Positions 33,997-42,009 of a stretch of 64,000 nt of DNA are shown piece after piece. Below the pieces are notes generated by a model. That model was given only the letters and a program-made list of their open reading frames with translations, ran no database searches and had not been told where the DNA came from. Both the position numbers and the translations under genes were made by a program. This stretch comes from UBA2241 sp963777895 (GTDB taxonomy: Bacteria; Actinomycetota; Thermoleophilia; UBA2241): the NCBI GenBank assembly GCA_963777895.1, contig CAVZSF010000002.1:124001-188000 (forward strand), read 5' to 3'. The number at the start of each line of letters is the position of its first letter. Positions within the stretch are counted from its first letter, which is position 1.

Positions 33997-34358
33997 GCGG
34001 CGGACGGCGCGAGCGCCCCGAGGAGCGGCCACGGCGGGGAACGGCGTCGCGGCACGTCTCCGGCGACGAGGAGCTCGTCTGCCGCTGCGAGGAGGTCTCG
34101 CGCGCGGAGGTCCTGGCCGCCATCGACGAAGGCATCACGACCGTGCCGGGACTGCGCCGGCGGCTCCGGGTCGGTATGGGCCTCTGCCAGGGGCGCACGT
34201 GCCGCCGGCTCCTCGCCCAGTTGCTCGCCGAGCGCCTGGGCGTGCCGCCGGCCGACGTGCGCCCCGGCACCTTCCGCCCCCCCGTGCGCGCCGTCTCGCT
34301 GGCCGCCCTGGCGGACGAGCGCGATGCCCCGCTCCCCCCGTCTGACGAGGAGCCGTGA
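33993..34358 (+). CDS. (2Fe-2S) BFD-like protein
   Basis: 121 residues. LVCRCEEVSRAEVLAAIDEG and GMGLCQGRTCRRLLAQLLAE give the four-Cys BFD [2Fe-2S] fold found in bacterioferritin-associated ferredoxin and in the C-termini of many amine dehydrogenase subunits. The N-terminal 25 residues are Arg-rich and disordered. It completes a four-gene unit in which every junction overlaps. Its likely partner is the flavoprotein two genes upstream, which lacks this domain. Confidence 0.78.
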   Translation: MSGGRRERPEERPRRGTASRHVSGDEELVCRCEEVSRAEVLAAIDEGITTVPGLRRRLRVGMGLCQGRTCRRLLAQLLAERLGVPPADVRPGTFRPPVRAVSLAALADERDAPLPPSDEEP

Positions 34359-34376
34359 AGCTCCGCTGCGGTCGCG

Positions 34377-34405
34377 TTGCGCGGCCTTTCCGAATCCGGT
34401 ACCCT
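34377..34405 (+). promoter_or_regulatory. secD promoter
   Basis: TTGCGC (34377-34382), 17-base spacer, TACCCT (34400-34405). The leader then has a small GCCCCA/TGGGGC hairpin before the secD ATG. Confidence 0.45.
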
Positions 34406-34449
34406 GTTGCGCTTGACGCCCCAGCCTGGGGCCGAGGCTAAGCCATCAC

Positions 34450-36069
34450 ATGAGACGCTACAGAAACTGGATAATCCTTGCCGTCGTGGCGGTCCTCGTC
34501 GCGGCCAGCATCTATTTCATCGTGCCGCCGTCCGACAAGACCCACCTGGGTCTCGACCTGCAGGGCGGCGTCGAGGTCGTCTACACGGCGAAGACCGCCG
34601 ACGGCAGCAAGCCGACTCAGGACCAGCTCACCCAGACGCTCTCGATCATCGACCGGCGCGTCAACGGGCTGGGTGTGACCGAGTCGCAGGTGCAGCAGCA
34701 GGGCACCGACCAGATCTCCGTCGCGCTTCCCGGGGTCAAGAACGCCGAGCAGGCCGTGTCGATCATCGGCAAGACCGCCCAGCTCGAGTTCTTCAAGGAC
34801 TACCCCGAGATCCGCCTCGTGGGACCCGTCGAGAGCAGGGACGCCGCCATCAAGGCGGCCGCCGCGGCCGGCGTCCCGAAGAAGGACCGGACGGCCCTCC
34901 AGGAGGGCGCCAACAACACCGAGAAGTACGCCCTCATCGAGGCCAAGCCGGGCGCCTTCGGCAACGACACGAGCCAGTGGTTCATCTACAAACGACCGCC
35001 TTCCATGACCGGCGACGCGATCGACAGCGCGGCTCAGGGTTTCGACCAGTTCGGCCGCCCCAACGTGTCGATGAAGTTCACCGACAAGGGTTCGAAGCAG
35101 TTCCAGGAGATCACGCGCGAGCTCTATCGCATCGGCCTGCTCAAGGGCCAGTCGCAGACGTTCGCCATCGTGCTCGACAACGTGATGGAGTCCGACCCGC
35201 GCATCGACTACACCGATCCTGAGTTGCGCGACGGCATCTCGGGCGACGCCGAGATCACCGGCGACTTCAGCCTGCAGGAGGCCAAGGACCTCGCCCTCGT
35301 GCTCAACACCGGCGCCCTGCCGGTGCAGCTCGAGCCGACCTACCAGCAGCAGGTCTCGGCCACGCTCGGCAAGGACTCGCTGCGGGCCGCCCTGTTCGCC
35401 GGCATGCTCGGCCTCGGGCTCGTCCTCATCTACATGCTGCTCTACTACCGCTTCCTCGGGCTCATCGCCGACCTCGCCCTGATCATCTACGGCATCCTGC
35501 TCTGGGGCCTCTTCAACGCCATCCCCGTGACGCTCACCCTGCCCGGCATCGCGGGCATGATCCTCACCATCGGCGTGGCGGCCGACGCCAACGTCGTCAT
35601 CTTCGAGCGCATCAAGGAAGAGGTGCGCCTCGGCAAGACCGTGAGGTCCGCGGTGAACTCGGGTTACGGCAAGGGGTTCCGTACCATCCTCGACGCCAAC
35701 ATCCTCACGCTGCTCACGGCTCTCGTCCTGTTCTACTTCGCGACCGCCCAGCCCAAGGGCTTCGCCTTCACGCTGATCCTCGGCGTGCTGGTGAGCATGT
35801 TCACCGCTGTGCTGGCGACGCGCGCCATGCTCGGCGTCCTGGGCGAGTTCAAGTTCTTCAGCCAGCCGAAGTTCATGGGCGTTTCGGCCGGACAGATCCA
35901 CCCGGAACAGGCCGCCGCGGCCGCCGTGGGCGCCGCTGCGCCGCGGCGCACACCGCGGCGCCCGTCGCCGGGCGACGGCGGCCCCGTTCCCGAGCAGGCT
36001 CTCGCGCCGGCCGGCGCTGCCCCGCGCCGCCCGACCACGGCCCGCAAGAAGAAGAAGAAGAGGCGCTGA
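34450..36069 (+). CDS. secD: Protein translocase subunit SecD
   Basis: 539 residues. The first helix (about 8-26) is followed by THLGLDLQGGVEVVY (P1 head signature), a large extracytoplasmic domain, and six-helix RND core motifs: GADANVVIFERIKEE-like VAADANVVIFERIKEE and GKGFRTILDANI. With SecF it uses the proton gradient to finish protein export. The C-terminus ends in a Pro/Arg/Lys-rich tail with a run of lysines, perhaps contacting lipids or ribosomes. It is 8 bases from secF. Confidence 0.95.
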   Translation: MRRYRNWIILAVVAVLVAASIYFIVPPSDKTHLGLDLQGGVEVVYTAKTADGSKPTQDQLTQTLSIIDRRVNGLGVTESQVQQQGTDQISVALPGVKNAEQAVSIIGKTAQLEFFKDYPEIRLVGPVESRDAAIKAAAAAGVPKKDRTALQEGANNTEKYALIEAKPGAFGNDTSQWFIYKRPPSMTGDAIDSAAQGFDQFGRPNVSMKFTDKGSKQFQEITRELYRIGLLKGQSQTFAIVLDNVMESDPRIDYTDPELRDGISGDAEITGDFSLQEAKDLALVLNTGALPVQLEPTYQQQVSATLGKDSLRAALFAGMLGLGLVLIYMLLYYRFLGLIADLALIIYGILLWGLFNAIPVTLTLPGIAGMILTIGVAADANVVIFERIKEEVRLGKTVRSAVNSGYGKGFRTILDANILTLLTALVLFYFATAQPKGFAFTLILGVLVSMFTAVLATRAMLGVLGEFKFFSQPKFMGVSAGQIHPEQAAAAAVGAAAPRRTPRRPSPGDGGPVPEQALAPAGAAPRRPTTARKKKKKRR

Positions 36070-36077
36070 GGCACAGA

Positions 36078-37019
36078 ATGGCATCCTTCCGCGGCATCTA
36101 CAGCTTCGACTTCATGGGCCACAAGAAGTGGTACTTCCTGATGTCGGGCATCATCATCGCGGCCGGCCTCATCAGCCTGGCCGTGCAAGGCCTGAACTAC
36201 GGTCTCGAGTTCAAGGAAGGCACCCGCATCTCGGTAGCTCTCGAGAAGGCGGTCACCGTCGCCGAAGTGCGCACCGTGGTCGACGGCCTGGGGTACGGCC
36301 CGGCGCAGATCCAGCAGGTCTCCCGGGTGGGCAGCAGCGACCAGGCCGGCTTCCAGATCCAGGTCGAGACGCTGACGCCGGAAGAGCAGGCGAAGCTCAA
36401 GACCGCCCTCGACGAGCAGTACACGATCGCGACGAACGCAGGCACGCAGCTCTACGAGTCGCAGACGGTCGGACCGACCTTCGGCGACGAGGTCGTCACG
36501 GCGTCATACAAGGCGATCGTCATCTCGCTGTTGCTGATCGCGGTCTATGTGTCGATCCGCTTCCAGTGGAAGTTCGCCGTCGGTGCGCTGGCCGCGGAGA
36601 TCCACGACCTGCTCATCGTGATCGGCGTTTACTCGCTGACGGGCAGGGAGGTGACCACGGCGACCGTCGCCGCCGTACTGACCATCCTGGGCTACTCGCT
36701 CTACGACACGGTGATCGTGTACGACCGCGTGCGCGAGAACGCGCCGAAGCTCAGCAGGCTGCCGTACGCCGAGATGGTGAACCGTTCGATCTCGGAGACC
36801 CTGACGCGTTCCTTGAACACGTCGTTCATCACCTTGCTGCCTGTGCTCTGCCTGCTGCTGTTCGGCGGCTCCACCCTCAAGGACTTCGCGTTCGCGCTGC
36901 TCGTCGGCATCCTCTCCGGGGCCTACTCGACGATCTTCGTGGCCAACCCGATCCTGACCATCCTGAAGGAGCGCGAGCCCCAGTACCGCCGCGCGGCGGC
37001 GCGCGCCGAGGAGGGCTGA
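36078..37019 (+). CDS. secF: Protein translocase subunit SecF
   Basis: 313 residues, six membrane helices. The P1-like head has NYGLEFKEGTRISV where most SecF show a GlyGly pair after Asp-Phe. GYSLYDTVIVYDRVREN and RSLNTSFITLLPVL are the helix-4 and helix-5 signatures. It is partner of SecD in Sec export. No SD is obvious right before ATG 36078, so coupling to secD is likely. A terminator-like hairpin follows at 37080. Confidence 0.94.
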   Translation: MASFRGIYSFDFMGHKKWYFLMSGIIIAAGLISLAVQGLNYGLEFKEGTRISVALEKAVTVAEVRTVVDGLGYGPAQIQQVSRVGSSDQAGFQIQVETLTPEEQAKLKTALDEQYTIATNAGTQLYESQTVGPTFGDEVVTASYKAIVISLLLIAVYVSIRFQWKFAVGALAAEIHDLLIVIGVYSLTGREVTTATVAAVLTILGYSLYDTVIVYDRVRENAPKLSRLPYAEMVNRSISETLTRSLNTSFITLLPVLCLLLFGGSTLKDFAFALLVGILSGAYSTIFVANPILTILKEREPQYRRAAARAEEG

Positions 37020-37079
37020 GGCCCCCCTGACGCGGCCCGGCCGGCTCGACGTCCGGTAGAGCTCCCTCGACCCCGCCCT

Positions 37080-37108
37080 GAGGCTCTCTCAGGCTTCCAC
37101 AGAGCCTC
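37080..37108 (+). terminator. Terminator after secF
   Basis: Perfect 8-bp stem GAGGCTCT / AGAGCCTC with a 13-base loop, 60 bases after the secF stop. No T-run. Confidence 0.5.
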
Positions 37109-37142
37109 ACCGGAAAGCCTGCCAATCCTCCCATCTGCCCGG

Positions 37143-37171
37143 TTTACAGTGGCGTGGTGCCGACGTAGTGT
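37143..37171 (+). promoter_or_regulatory. Promoter of STAS gene
   Basis: TTTACA (37143-37148), 17-base spacer, TAGTGT (37166-37171). A GGCGTGG / CCACGCC dyad overlaps the spacer and could be an operator. Confidence 0.5.
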
Positions 37172-37246
37172 CGCGCCACGCCGGACCGGGTCCTCATCCC
37201 GACCGGTCGTTCCGAGCCACCGTCAGTCCGTACCGGGGGGTGCACC

Positions 37247-37690
37247 GTGTCGCGCGTGCCGCAGGAGCCCGTCCATACCGTGCCGCGCGTGCGCCTGCGC
37301 TTGCGGAGGGCACGGGACGGCGCCGCTGCGGAGGGCGTGCCCGTCGTGCTCGTCGAGGGCGAGCTCGACATCGACACGGTGCCGGAACTCGACCGCTTCC
37401 TGCGCCGGCGTCTCGGCCCCTTCTACGAGCGCCAGCACCTGCTGCTCGACCTGAAGGGCGTCACGTTCGCCGACTCGAGCTTCATCGGGTTCCTCGTGCG
37501 GCTGGCGTCGGCGCAGCGGCGCACCCGCCGCGAGCTCGTGCTGACACGGCCGGTCGGTCAGGTGCGCACGGTGCTGTCGCTCGTCGGCCTGCCCAATCTG
37601 GTGCCGGTCTTCGAGTCGATCGAGGAAGGCGAGCGGGCGATGGCGCAGCAGGGTCCGCTGATCCCGCCGCTGTTCAACGCGCCGCGCTGA
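37247..37690 (+). CDS. STAS-domain protein (anti-anti-sigma type)
   Basis: 147 residues. The STAS fold spans about 25-130: VVLVEGELDIDTVPELDRFL, then LLLDLKGVTFADSSFIGFLVRL. The Ser in DSS sits where SpoIIAA-type antagonists are phosphorylated by an anti-sigma kinase. It would release a sigma factor when dephosphorylated. No kinase or sigma gene is near. The N-terminus is Arg-rich. GTG start; own promoter; bounded by a hairpin shared with the convergent gene. Confidence 0.8.
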   Translation: MSRVPQEPVHTVPRVRLRLRRARDGAAAEGVPVVLVEGELDIDTVPELDRFLRRRLGPFYERQHLLLDLKGVTFADSSFIGFLVRLASAQRRTRRELVLTRPVGQVRTVLSLVGLPNLVPVFESIEEGERAMAQQGPLIPPLFNAPR

Positions 37691-37739
37691 GAGCCGGCGC
37701 CACAGGTCTGCTCGAAGGCGGGGCAAGGACGTGATCGCT

Positions 37740-37756
37740 GTCCGCCGCCGGCGGAC
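37740..37756. terminator. Bidirectional terminator between convergent genes
   Basis: Perfect 7-bp stem GTCCGCC / GGCGGAC with loop GCC. It lies between the ends of the STAS gene (+) and the zinc-finger gene (-). Confidence 0.6.
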
Positions 37757-37758
37757 CC

Positions 37759-38148
37759 TCAGCTCGCTTGTCGTTCGCCCGGGATGCTCGGATCGCCCAC
37801 GCGGCGTGCCGCCACGACGCGTGCCTGAAAGGCCTTCATGCGGCAGGCGTCGGAGCAGTACTTCTTCGCGGGATTCGTCGTGGTGAACTCGCGGCTGCAG
37901 TTCTCGAACGCGCAGCGACGCGTCACCTCTTCACGCTGTGCGAAGCGCCGTCCGACGTGGCGCAGGTCGTCTTCCCACGACCCGCTGTGGAGGGCGCACA
38001 CACTCGAGGGGTTGTAGGCCGAGAGCCTCGTATCGCACCCATGGACCTCGCAAATGCGGCCAAACCCGTAGGTCTTGGTCTTGAGGAGGTCGTCTGAGGC
38101 GCTCACCAGCTTGTGACCTCGGAGCGCCGTCGTGCTGCGAAACTCCAT
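37759..38148 (-). CDS. Double zinc-finger protein, 129 aa
   Basis: Two metal-binding motifs: C-x4-C-x12-C-x2-H (CEVHGC ... SVCALH) with TRLSAYN inside, and C-x4-C-x13-C-x3-C (CAFENC ... KYCSDAC) followed by RMKAFQARV. The TRLSxYN module recurs in small actinobacterial regulatory proteins; the second resembles a MYND/FCS-like treble clef. It is basic throughout, so nucleic-acid binding is a fair guess, but I do not know the function. It lies between two palindromes that share GTCCGCC/GGCGGAC arms. Confidence 0.7.
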   Translation of the reverse strand: MEFRSTTALRGHKLVSASDDLLKTKTYGFGRICEVHGCDTRLSAYNPSSVCALHSGSWEDDLRHVGRRFAQREEVTRRCAFENCSREFTTTNPAKKYCSDACRMKAFQARVVAARRVGDPSIPGERQAS

Positions 38149-38207
38149 CGCGCGTCCCTGCCCCCCGTCGCGACGGTCTCCATCCCGCCGCGGTCGCTTC
38201 CACCGAC

Positions 38208-38231
38208 GTCCGCCGTCAGCTGACGGCGGAC
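38208..38231 (-). terminator. Palindrome at the end of the second STAS gene
   Basis: Arms GTCCGCCGTC and GACGGCGGAC around AGCT. The 24-base perfect dyad overlaps the TGA stop of the minus-strand STAS gene. Confidence 0.55.
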
Positions 38232-38575
38232 TGCAGGGCCTCTTCCCGGGAGGGGTAGATCCCGAAGATGCGGTTCAGGCCCGTGATCTCGAAGATGCGG
38301 ATGATGTTCTGGTCGGTGCAGACGATGTCGAGATTGCCGTTGTGGGGCCGCACCCGCTTGGCGCCGCTGACCAGCACTCCCAGGGCGGTCGAGTCGATGA
38401 ACGTCACGCCGGTCAGATCGACGATGACGCGCTGCGCGCCGTCCTCGATGCCGTTGAGCAGGACCTCTTTGAACTGCGGCGCCGAGTAGATGTCGATCTC
38501 GCCCTCCAGGACGATGACACCCACCCGGTCGGCCGGCTTCTCAAAGTCGACGCGAAACTGCGGCCGTTCCTCCAT
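38216..38575 (-). CDS. STAS-domain anti-sigma factor antagonist
   Basis: 119 residues, a bare STAS domain: GVIVLEGEIDIYSAPQFKEVL, then VIVDLTGVTFIDSTALGVLVSG with the phospho-acceptor Ser in DST, and GLNRIFGIYPSREEAL at the end. Typical SpoIIAA/RsbV partner-switching protein, acting on an anti-sigma kinase. The ATG (complement 38573-38575) follows AGGAGG by eight bases; longer in-frame starts are not needed. It is a second STAS protein within 1 kb of the first, on the other strand. Confidence 0.88.
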   Translation of the reverse strand: MEERPQFRVDFEKPADRVGVIVLEGEIDIYSAPQFKEVLLNGIEDGAQRVIVDLTGVTFIDSTALGVLVSGAKRVRPHNGNLDIVCTDQNIIRIFEITGLNRIFGIYPSREEALQSAVS

Positions 38576-38740
38576 GCACGCCTCCTCGGCACGCCACTGG
38601 GAGACACCGTCCGGCTCCCCCTTCGCCGTTCTGTGACCCGATAGTTTCCGAGCCGGGTGGAGGCTAAACACAGAGCGAAGCCAGACGAGGGTGGGCGTGG
38701 GAGATGTGCCGCGCGGATCCTCGCGCTTCTGGGCTTGGCT

Positions 38741-40207
38741 TCAGTCCGGCGCGGTGGGCAGAGGGTGTTCGAGCCCGTCGGCGCCGCGCAGGGCGTAGGC
38801 CGCGATCATGCGGTCGGTGATCCATTCGACGGGGGCGCGGTCGTCGGTCCAGGGGCGGGAGGCGGGGGCCGCCGGGCGCAGCCCGGCGGCGAAGAGCCGG
38901 GTGTCGGGCAGGAGGTCGGCCGGCGCCGTGAGGAGCCGCTCGCGCAACGTCGCGAGCGGCTCCTCACGGCCGAGGCCGACCACGAACTGGTTGTAGCGCA
39001 GGGCCTGCCAGGTCACCACCTGAGGGAAGACCGATGCCAGCGTGCCGGCAACGCCCGTGGCCAGCCTGTCGTCACCCGGAACGGTCGTCACGTTGAGGGC
39101 GACCAGCCCGCCCGGCCGCAGGCGCCGGCGGACGAGCTCGAAGAACTCGCGCGTCGTCAGATAGAACGGCACGTACGGCTGGCGGTAGGCGTCGACGAGG
39201 ATGAGGTCGTATCTCTTGTCCGTGCTCTGCAGGAAGGGGCGCGCGTCGGCGGTGTGTACCGTGAGGCGCGGATTGTCGCCGAGGCCGAAGTAGCGGCGTG
39301 CGATGTCGCTGACGGCGCCGTCGATCTCGACGCCGTCGATCGCGGCGCCCGGGTAGTAGACGCCGAAGGCGCGCGCCGTCGTGCCGCCGGCGTTGCCCAG
39401 GATCGCGACGCTGCGCGCCTCGCGCCCGAGGAGCGGCGGGGCGCACAGGAACATGTCCCACTCGCCGCCGGTGAGCACCGTGTCCGCCCGCCAGACCGAG
39501 TGCACGGCTTCGCCCTCGTTGAGGTACAGGAGTCGCTCGGGCCCCCGCTGCACGGCCTGGATGTACTGGTAGCGCGACTCCTCTTCCACGAGCAGGCCGG
39601 GGGTCGCCTTGACGACCCCGGGAGGCACGAGGAGCAGCGCCGCGAGGGCGACGCCGACCGCCGCCCAGCGGATGCCCAGCAGCGGCACGGCGCCGAGGGC
39701 GATGACGGCGGCGGCGGCGATCATGGTCCGCTGCGTGCCGATCAGCGGGATGGTCACGAGCGCCGGAAGGAAGGTGCCGAGCAGGCTGCCCAGCGTCGAG
39801 AGCGCGAAGATGCGACCGGCCAGCGCCCCGGCGGCGTCCACGTCGGAGACACCCAGCCGAATGGCGAACGGCGTGACCATGCCGAGCAGCACGACCGGCG
39901 GTGCGAAGAGCAGCAGCGAAGCCGCGAACGAGCCCACCACCGCGCCGACAGACACCGCCTCGATGCTTCGCACGGAGGCTTCGAGGAGCGGCCGGGCCAC
40001 GAAGGGCACCACGGCCACGAGCACGGCGGCCGCCTCCACGAGAAGGCCGAGCAGCCGGGCCGACGGGTGGCGGTCGGCGAGGCGGCCGCCGAGCCAGTAG
40101 CCCAGGGAGAGCGAGGCCAGGATGAGGCCGATGATGTTGGCCCACACCGTGGTCGACGAGCCGTAGAAGGGCGCCAGCAGGCGCGAGGCGCTGATCTCGG
40201 TCGCCAT
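38741..40207 (-). CDS. Membrane-fused spermidine synthase-like protein
   Basis: 488 residues from the first ATG. The N-terminal half has about seven membrane helices (SLGYWLGGRLADRHPSAR, FALSTLGSLLGTFLPA). The C-terminal half is a SpeE-like Rossmann domain (VAILGNAGGTTARAFGVYYP, GVEIDGAVSDIARRYF, DARPFLQ, YDLILVDAYRQPYVPFYL). The aminopropyl-transfer catalytic Asp region reads VDAYRQ. The first helix is in frame upstream of this ATG (PALLTLVFFAGIGS) but has no ATG/GTG/TTG before tRNA-Ala; CTG at 40279, right after the tRNA CCA, is the only visible candidate. True polyamine synthesis is uncertain. Confidence 0.8.
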   Translation of the reverse strand: MATEISASRLLAPFYGSSTTVWANIIGLILASLSLGYWLGGRLADRHPSARLLGLLVEAAAVLVAVVPFVARPLLEASVRSIEAVSVGAVVGSFAASLLLFAPPVVLLGMVTPFAIRLGVSDVDAAGALAGRIFALSTLGSLLGTFLPALVTIPLIGTQRTMIAAAAVIALGAVPLLGIRWAAVGVALAALLLVPPGVVKATPGLLVEEESRYQYIQAVQRGPERLLYLNEGEAVHSVWRADTVLTGGEWDMFLCAPPLLGREARSVAILGNAGGTTARAFGVYYPGAAIDGVEIDGAVSDIARRYFGLGDNPRLTVHTADARPFLQSTDKRYDLILVDAYRQPYVPFYLTTREFFELVRRRLRPGGLVALNVTTVPGDDRLATGVAGTLASVFPQVVTWQALRYNQFVVGLGREEPLATLRERLLTAPADLLPDTRLFAAGLRPAAPASRPWTDDRAPVEWITDRMIAAYALRGADGLEHPLPTAPD

Positions 40208-40279
40208 CGAGCCGATGCCGGCGAAGAAGACGAGCGTGAGGAGCGCGGGGGAGGAGACGGGCGGCGGGGAGGCTCGCAG

Positions 40280-40355
40280 TGGTGGAGGTAAGGGGATTCG
40301 AACCCCTGACCTTTTGGCTGCCAGCCAAACGCTCTCCCAGCTGAGCTATACCCCC
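40280..40355 (-). tRNA. tRNA-Ala(GGC)
   Basis: 76 bases with CCA encoded. Acceptor GGGGGTA pairs with TACCTCC (one G-U); the D arm is GCTC/GAGC. The anticodon stem TTTGG/CCAAA encloses CTGGCAG, giving anticodon GGC (Ala, GCC codon). The T arm is AGGGG-TTCGAAT-CCCCT and the discriminator is A. Confidence 0.95.
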
Positions 40356-40389
40356 ACCGGGGTCGCCGGCGGGTGCCGACGGAAGCGGA

Positions 40390-40395
40390 AGTATA
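40390..40395 (-). promoter_or_regulatory. -10 element for tRNA-Ala
   Basis: TATACT on the minus strand, 34 bases before the tRNA 5' end. The -35 is not obvious. Confidence 0.5.
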
Positions 40396-40450
40396 GCACA
40401 GCGGCTGGTCGTGCCGAGCCTCGGCGGGGAGCGTCGCTCGACGGGCACGC

Positions 40451-40456
40451 TACACT
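40451..40456 (+). promoter_or_regulatory. Leaderless-type -10 for the metallophosphoesterase
   Basis: TACACT ends 6 bases before GTG 40463, placing the start site at the start codon. Confidence 0.45.
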
Positions 40457-40462
40457 AGCGTT

Positions 40463-41893
40463 GTGCCACCTGTGCAGCGAAATCATGGAAACGGTCGGGG
40501 ACGGCGCTGGCTGTGGCCGGCTGTGCACGCCGCGCTGGCCGTCGTCCTCGTCGCGGCGACGGTGTGGATGCTTGCCGCAGCCACCTATCGCATCCCCTCC
40601 GGCACCGTCGCGTTCTCGCTGAGGCCGGCGCTGCCGGGCGGCCGCCTGGTGCTGCCGCTCGGGCCGGCGGGCTCACTCGCGCTGCACACCCATCACGGTC
40701 CGGTCGACGTGACCGTCGACTACGCCGTGTCTGAAGGCGTCACGCCGACGACGGCCGAGCGTCTGGTCGACGACCTGCCGGCGCTGCAGGCCAACGCCCA
40801 GGCTGCCTTCGCACGCTTCCTCTGGACCAAGTTGCCGGTGTGGCTGCTGCTCGGCGCCGCAGCCGGTGCGCTCGTGGCCACGGCGCTGCGGCGGCGCTGG
40901 AGGACGCTCGCCCTGGGGGCGGCGCTCGGCGTCGCCGGCGCCGCCTTCGCCGGCGGTGTCCTTCTCGGCGTCAGCCTGCTCACCGTGGACACGAGCCCCC
41001 GGGTCGAGTACCGCGGCTTGGCGAGCAACGTGCCGCGCCTGCTGCCCATACTGCGCGAGCTGCGCGCCAGCGACGGCGGCTTCGCCACCCTCCAGACGTA
41101 TGTGGACGGTCTCGAGGTCGTCGCCGGCCAGATGATCGGCCAGGACGGGGTGCAGCGCCGCGACGGCATGGTGCGCCTGCTCGTGGTGAGTGACGTGCAC
41201 GACAACGTCTACGGCATGCGGCTGGCGTCGCGGCTCGCGGCCGGCGAAGAGGCGCCCGTCGACGGGGTGCTGCTGGTGGGCGACGTGACCAACTACGGCA
41301 CCGCGGCCGAGGCGAAGCTCTTCGCGCGGCGCTTCTCGTCGTTCGGCGCCCCCGTGGCCGCGGTGGGGGGCAACCACGAGAACGCCGCGGCGATGAAGGA
41401 GCTGCGGCGCGCCGGCTATCACCTGCTGCACTTCTCGCAGACGAGCATCGCCGGCATCGCCGTCTACGGCGAGAGCGACCCGCTCGCTTTCTCGCGTGGT
41501 GTCGAGTCCGACCTTCCCGCGCTCGAGTCCCAGAGCGCCGAGCTGGCCGCCCGCCTGGCGGAGATGAAGACGCCCCCGCAGGTCCTGCTGGTGCACGACG
41601 AGCGCCAGGCTGCCGGGGCCGTCGAGTGGGCGCGCGACGGCGCGGTGCCGCTGACCGTCGTGTTCGGGAACGACCACATCGCACGGGTGGAGCGTGACGG
41701 CAGCCTCGTCCTGGTCGACGCCGGCACCGGCGGCGCCTCTGGCTACGGCGACATCGGCTCGGGCCGCAGCGAGTGGTATACGTTCCAGCTGATCGATTTC
41801 ACGCGCGCCGACGGCCGGGTCGCCGCGGTCACCACCCTCTCGTACTCGATCGACGGACGCTCCCGCGTCGAGTACCTGCCCGTGGAGGAGTGA
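40463..41893 (+). CDS. Membrane metallophosphoesterase
   Basis: 476 residues. Three membrane helices lie in the first 190 residues (about 17-40, 115-135 and 145-170), with an extracytoplasmic loop between the first two. The calcineurin-like domain follows: VVSDVHDN (metal ligands Asp, His), LLVGDVTNYG, GGNHEN (catalytic His), LLVHDE and FGNDHIAR. The family hydrolyses phosphoesters with a two-metal centre. The substrate is unknown, and the domain should face the cytoplasm or outside depending on helix count. GTG 40463 is supported by the -10 directly upstream. Confidence 0.8.
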   Translation: MPPVQRNHGNGRGRRWLWPAVHAALAVVLVAATVWMLAAATYRIPSGTVAFSLRPALPGGRLVLPLGPAGSLALHTHHGPVDVTVDYAVSEGVTPTTAERLVDDLPALQANAQAAFARFLWTKLPVWLLLGAAAGALVATALRRRWRTLALGAALGVAGAAFAGGVLLGVSLLTVDTSPRVEYRGLASNVPRLLPILRELRASDGGFATLQTYVDGLEVVAGQMIGQDGVQRRDGMVRLLVVSDVHDNVYGMRLASRLAAGEEAPVDGVLLVGDVTNYGTAAEAKLFARRFSSFGAPVAAVGGNHENAAAMKELRRAGYHLLHFSQTSIAGIAVYGESDPLAFSRGVESDLPALESQSAELAARLAEMKTPPQVLLVHDERQAAGAVEWARDGAVPLTVVFGNDHIARVERDGSLVLVDAGTGGASGYGDIGSGRSEWYTFQLIDFTRADGRVAAVTTLSYSIDGRSRVEYLPVEE

Positions 41894-41925
41894 CCGGCCG
41901 GGCGTCCGCCCACCGTGCCGGGCAG

Positions 41926-41944
41926 CAGCCTCAGTGCGAGGCTG
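41926..41944 (+). terminator. Terminator after the metallophosphoesterase
   Basis: Perfect 7-bp stem CAGCCTC / GAGGCTG with a 5-base loop, 33 bases past the stop and just before the leuS -10. No T-run. Confidence 0.45.
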
Positions 41945-41952
41945 AGCTGACG

Positions 41953-41958
41953 TATACT
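41953..41958 (+). promoter_or_regulatory. -10 element for leuS
   Basis: TATACT, about 50 bases before the leuS ATG. The leader has a 7-bp CGGCGGC/GCCGCCG hairpin (41966-41986). I see no T-box pattern. Confidence 0.45.
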
Positions 41959-42009
41959 TCCCTTCCGGCGGCGCGACCTGCCGCCGTGGCCACCCGCATG
42001 AGAGGACAC

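Noticed and set aside
38657..40291. A 544-codon plus-strand ORF opposite the spermidine synthase-like gene
   Set aside because: Arg/Gly/Asp-rich shadow frame without motifs; the minus strand has membrane helices and a SpeE domain.
41894..42009. T-box riboswitch before leuS
   Set aside because: The leader after the -10 is only about 50 bases and lacks the T-box sequence and specifier-loop layout.
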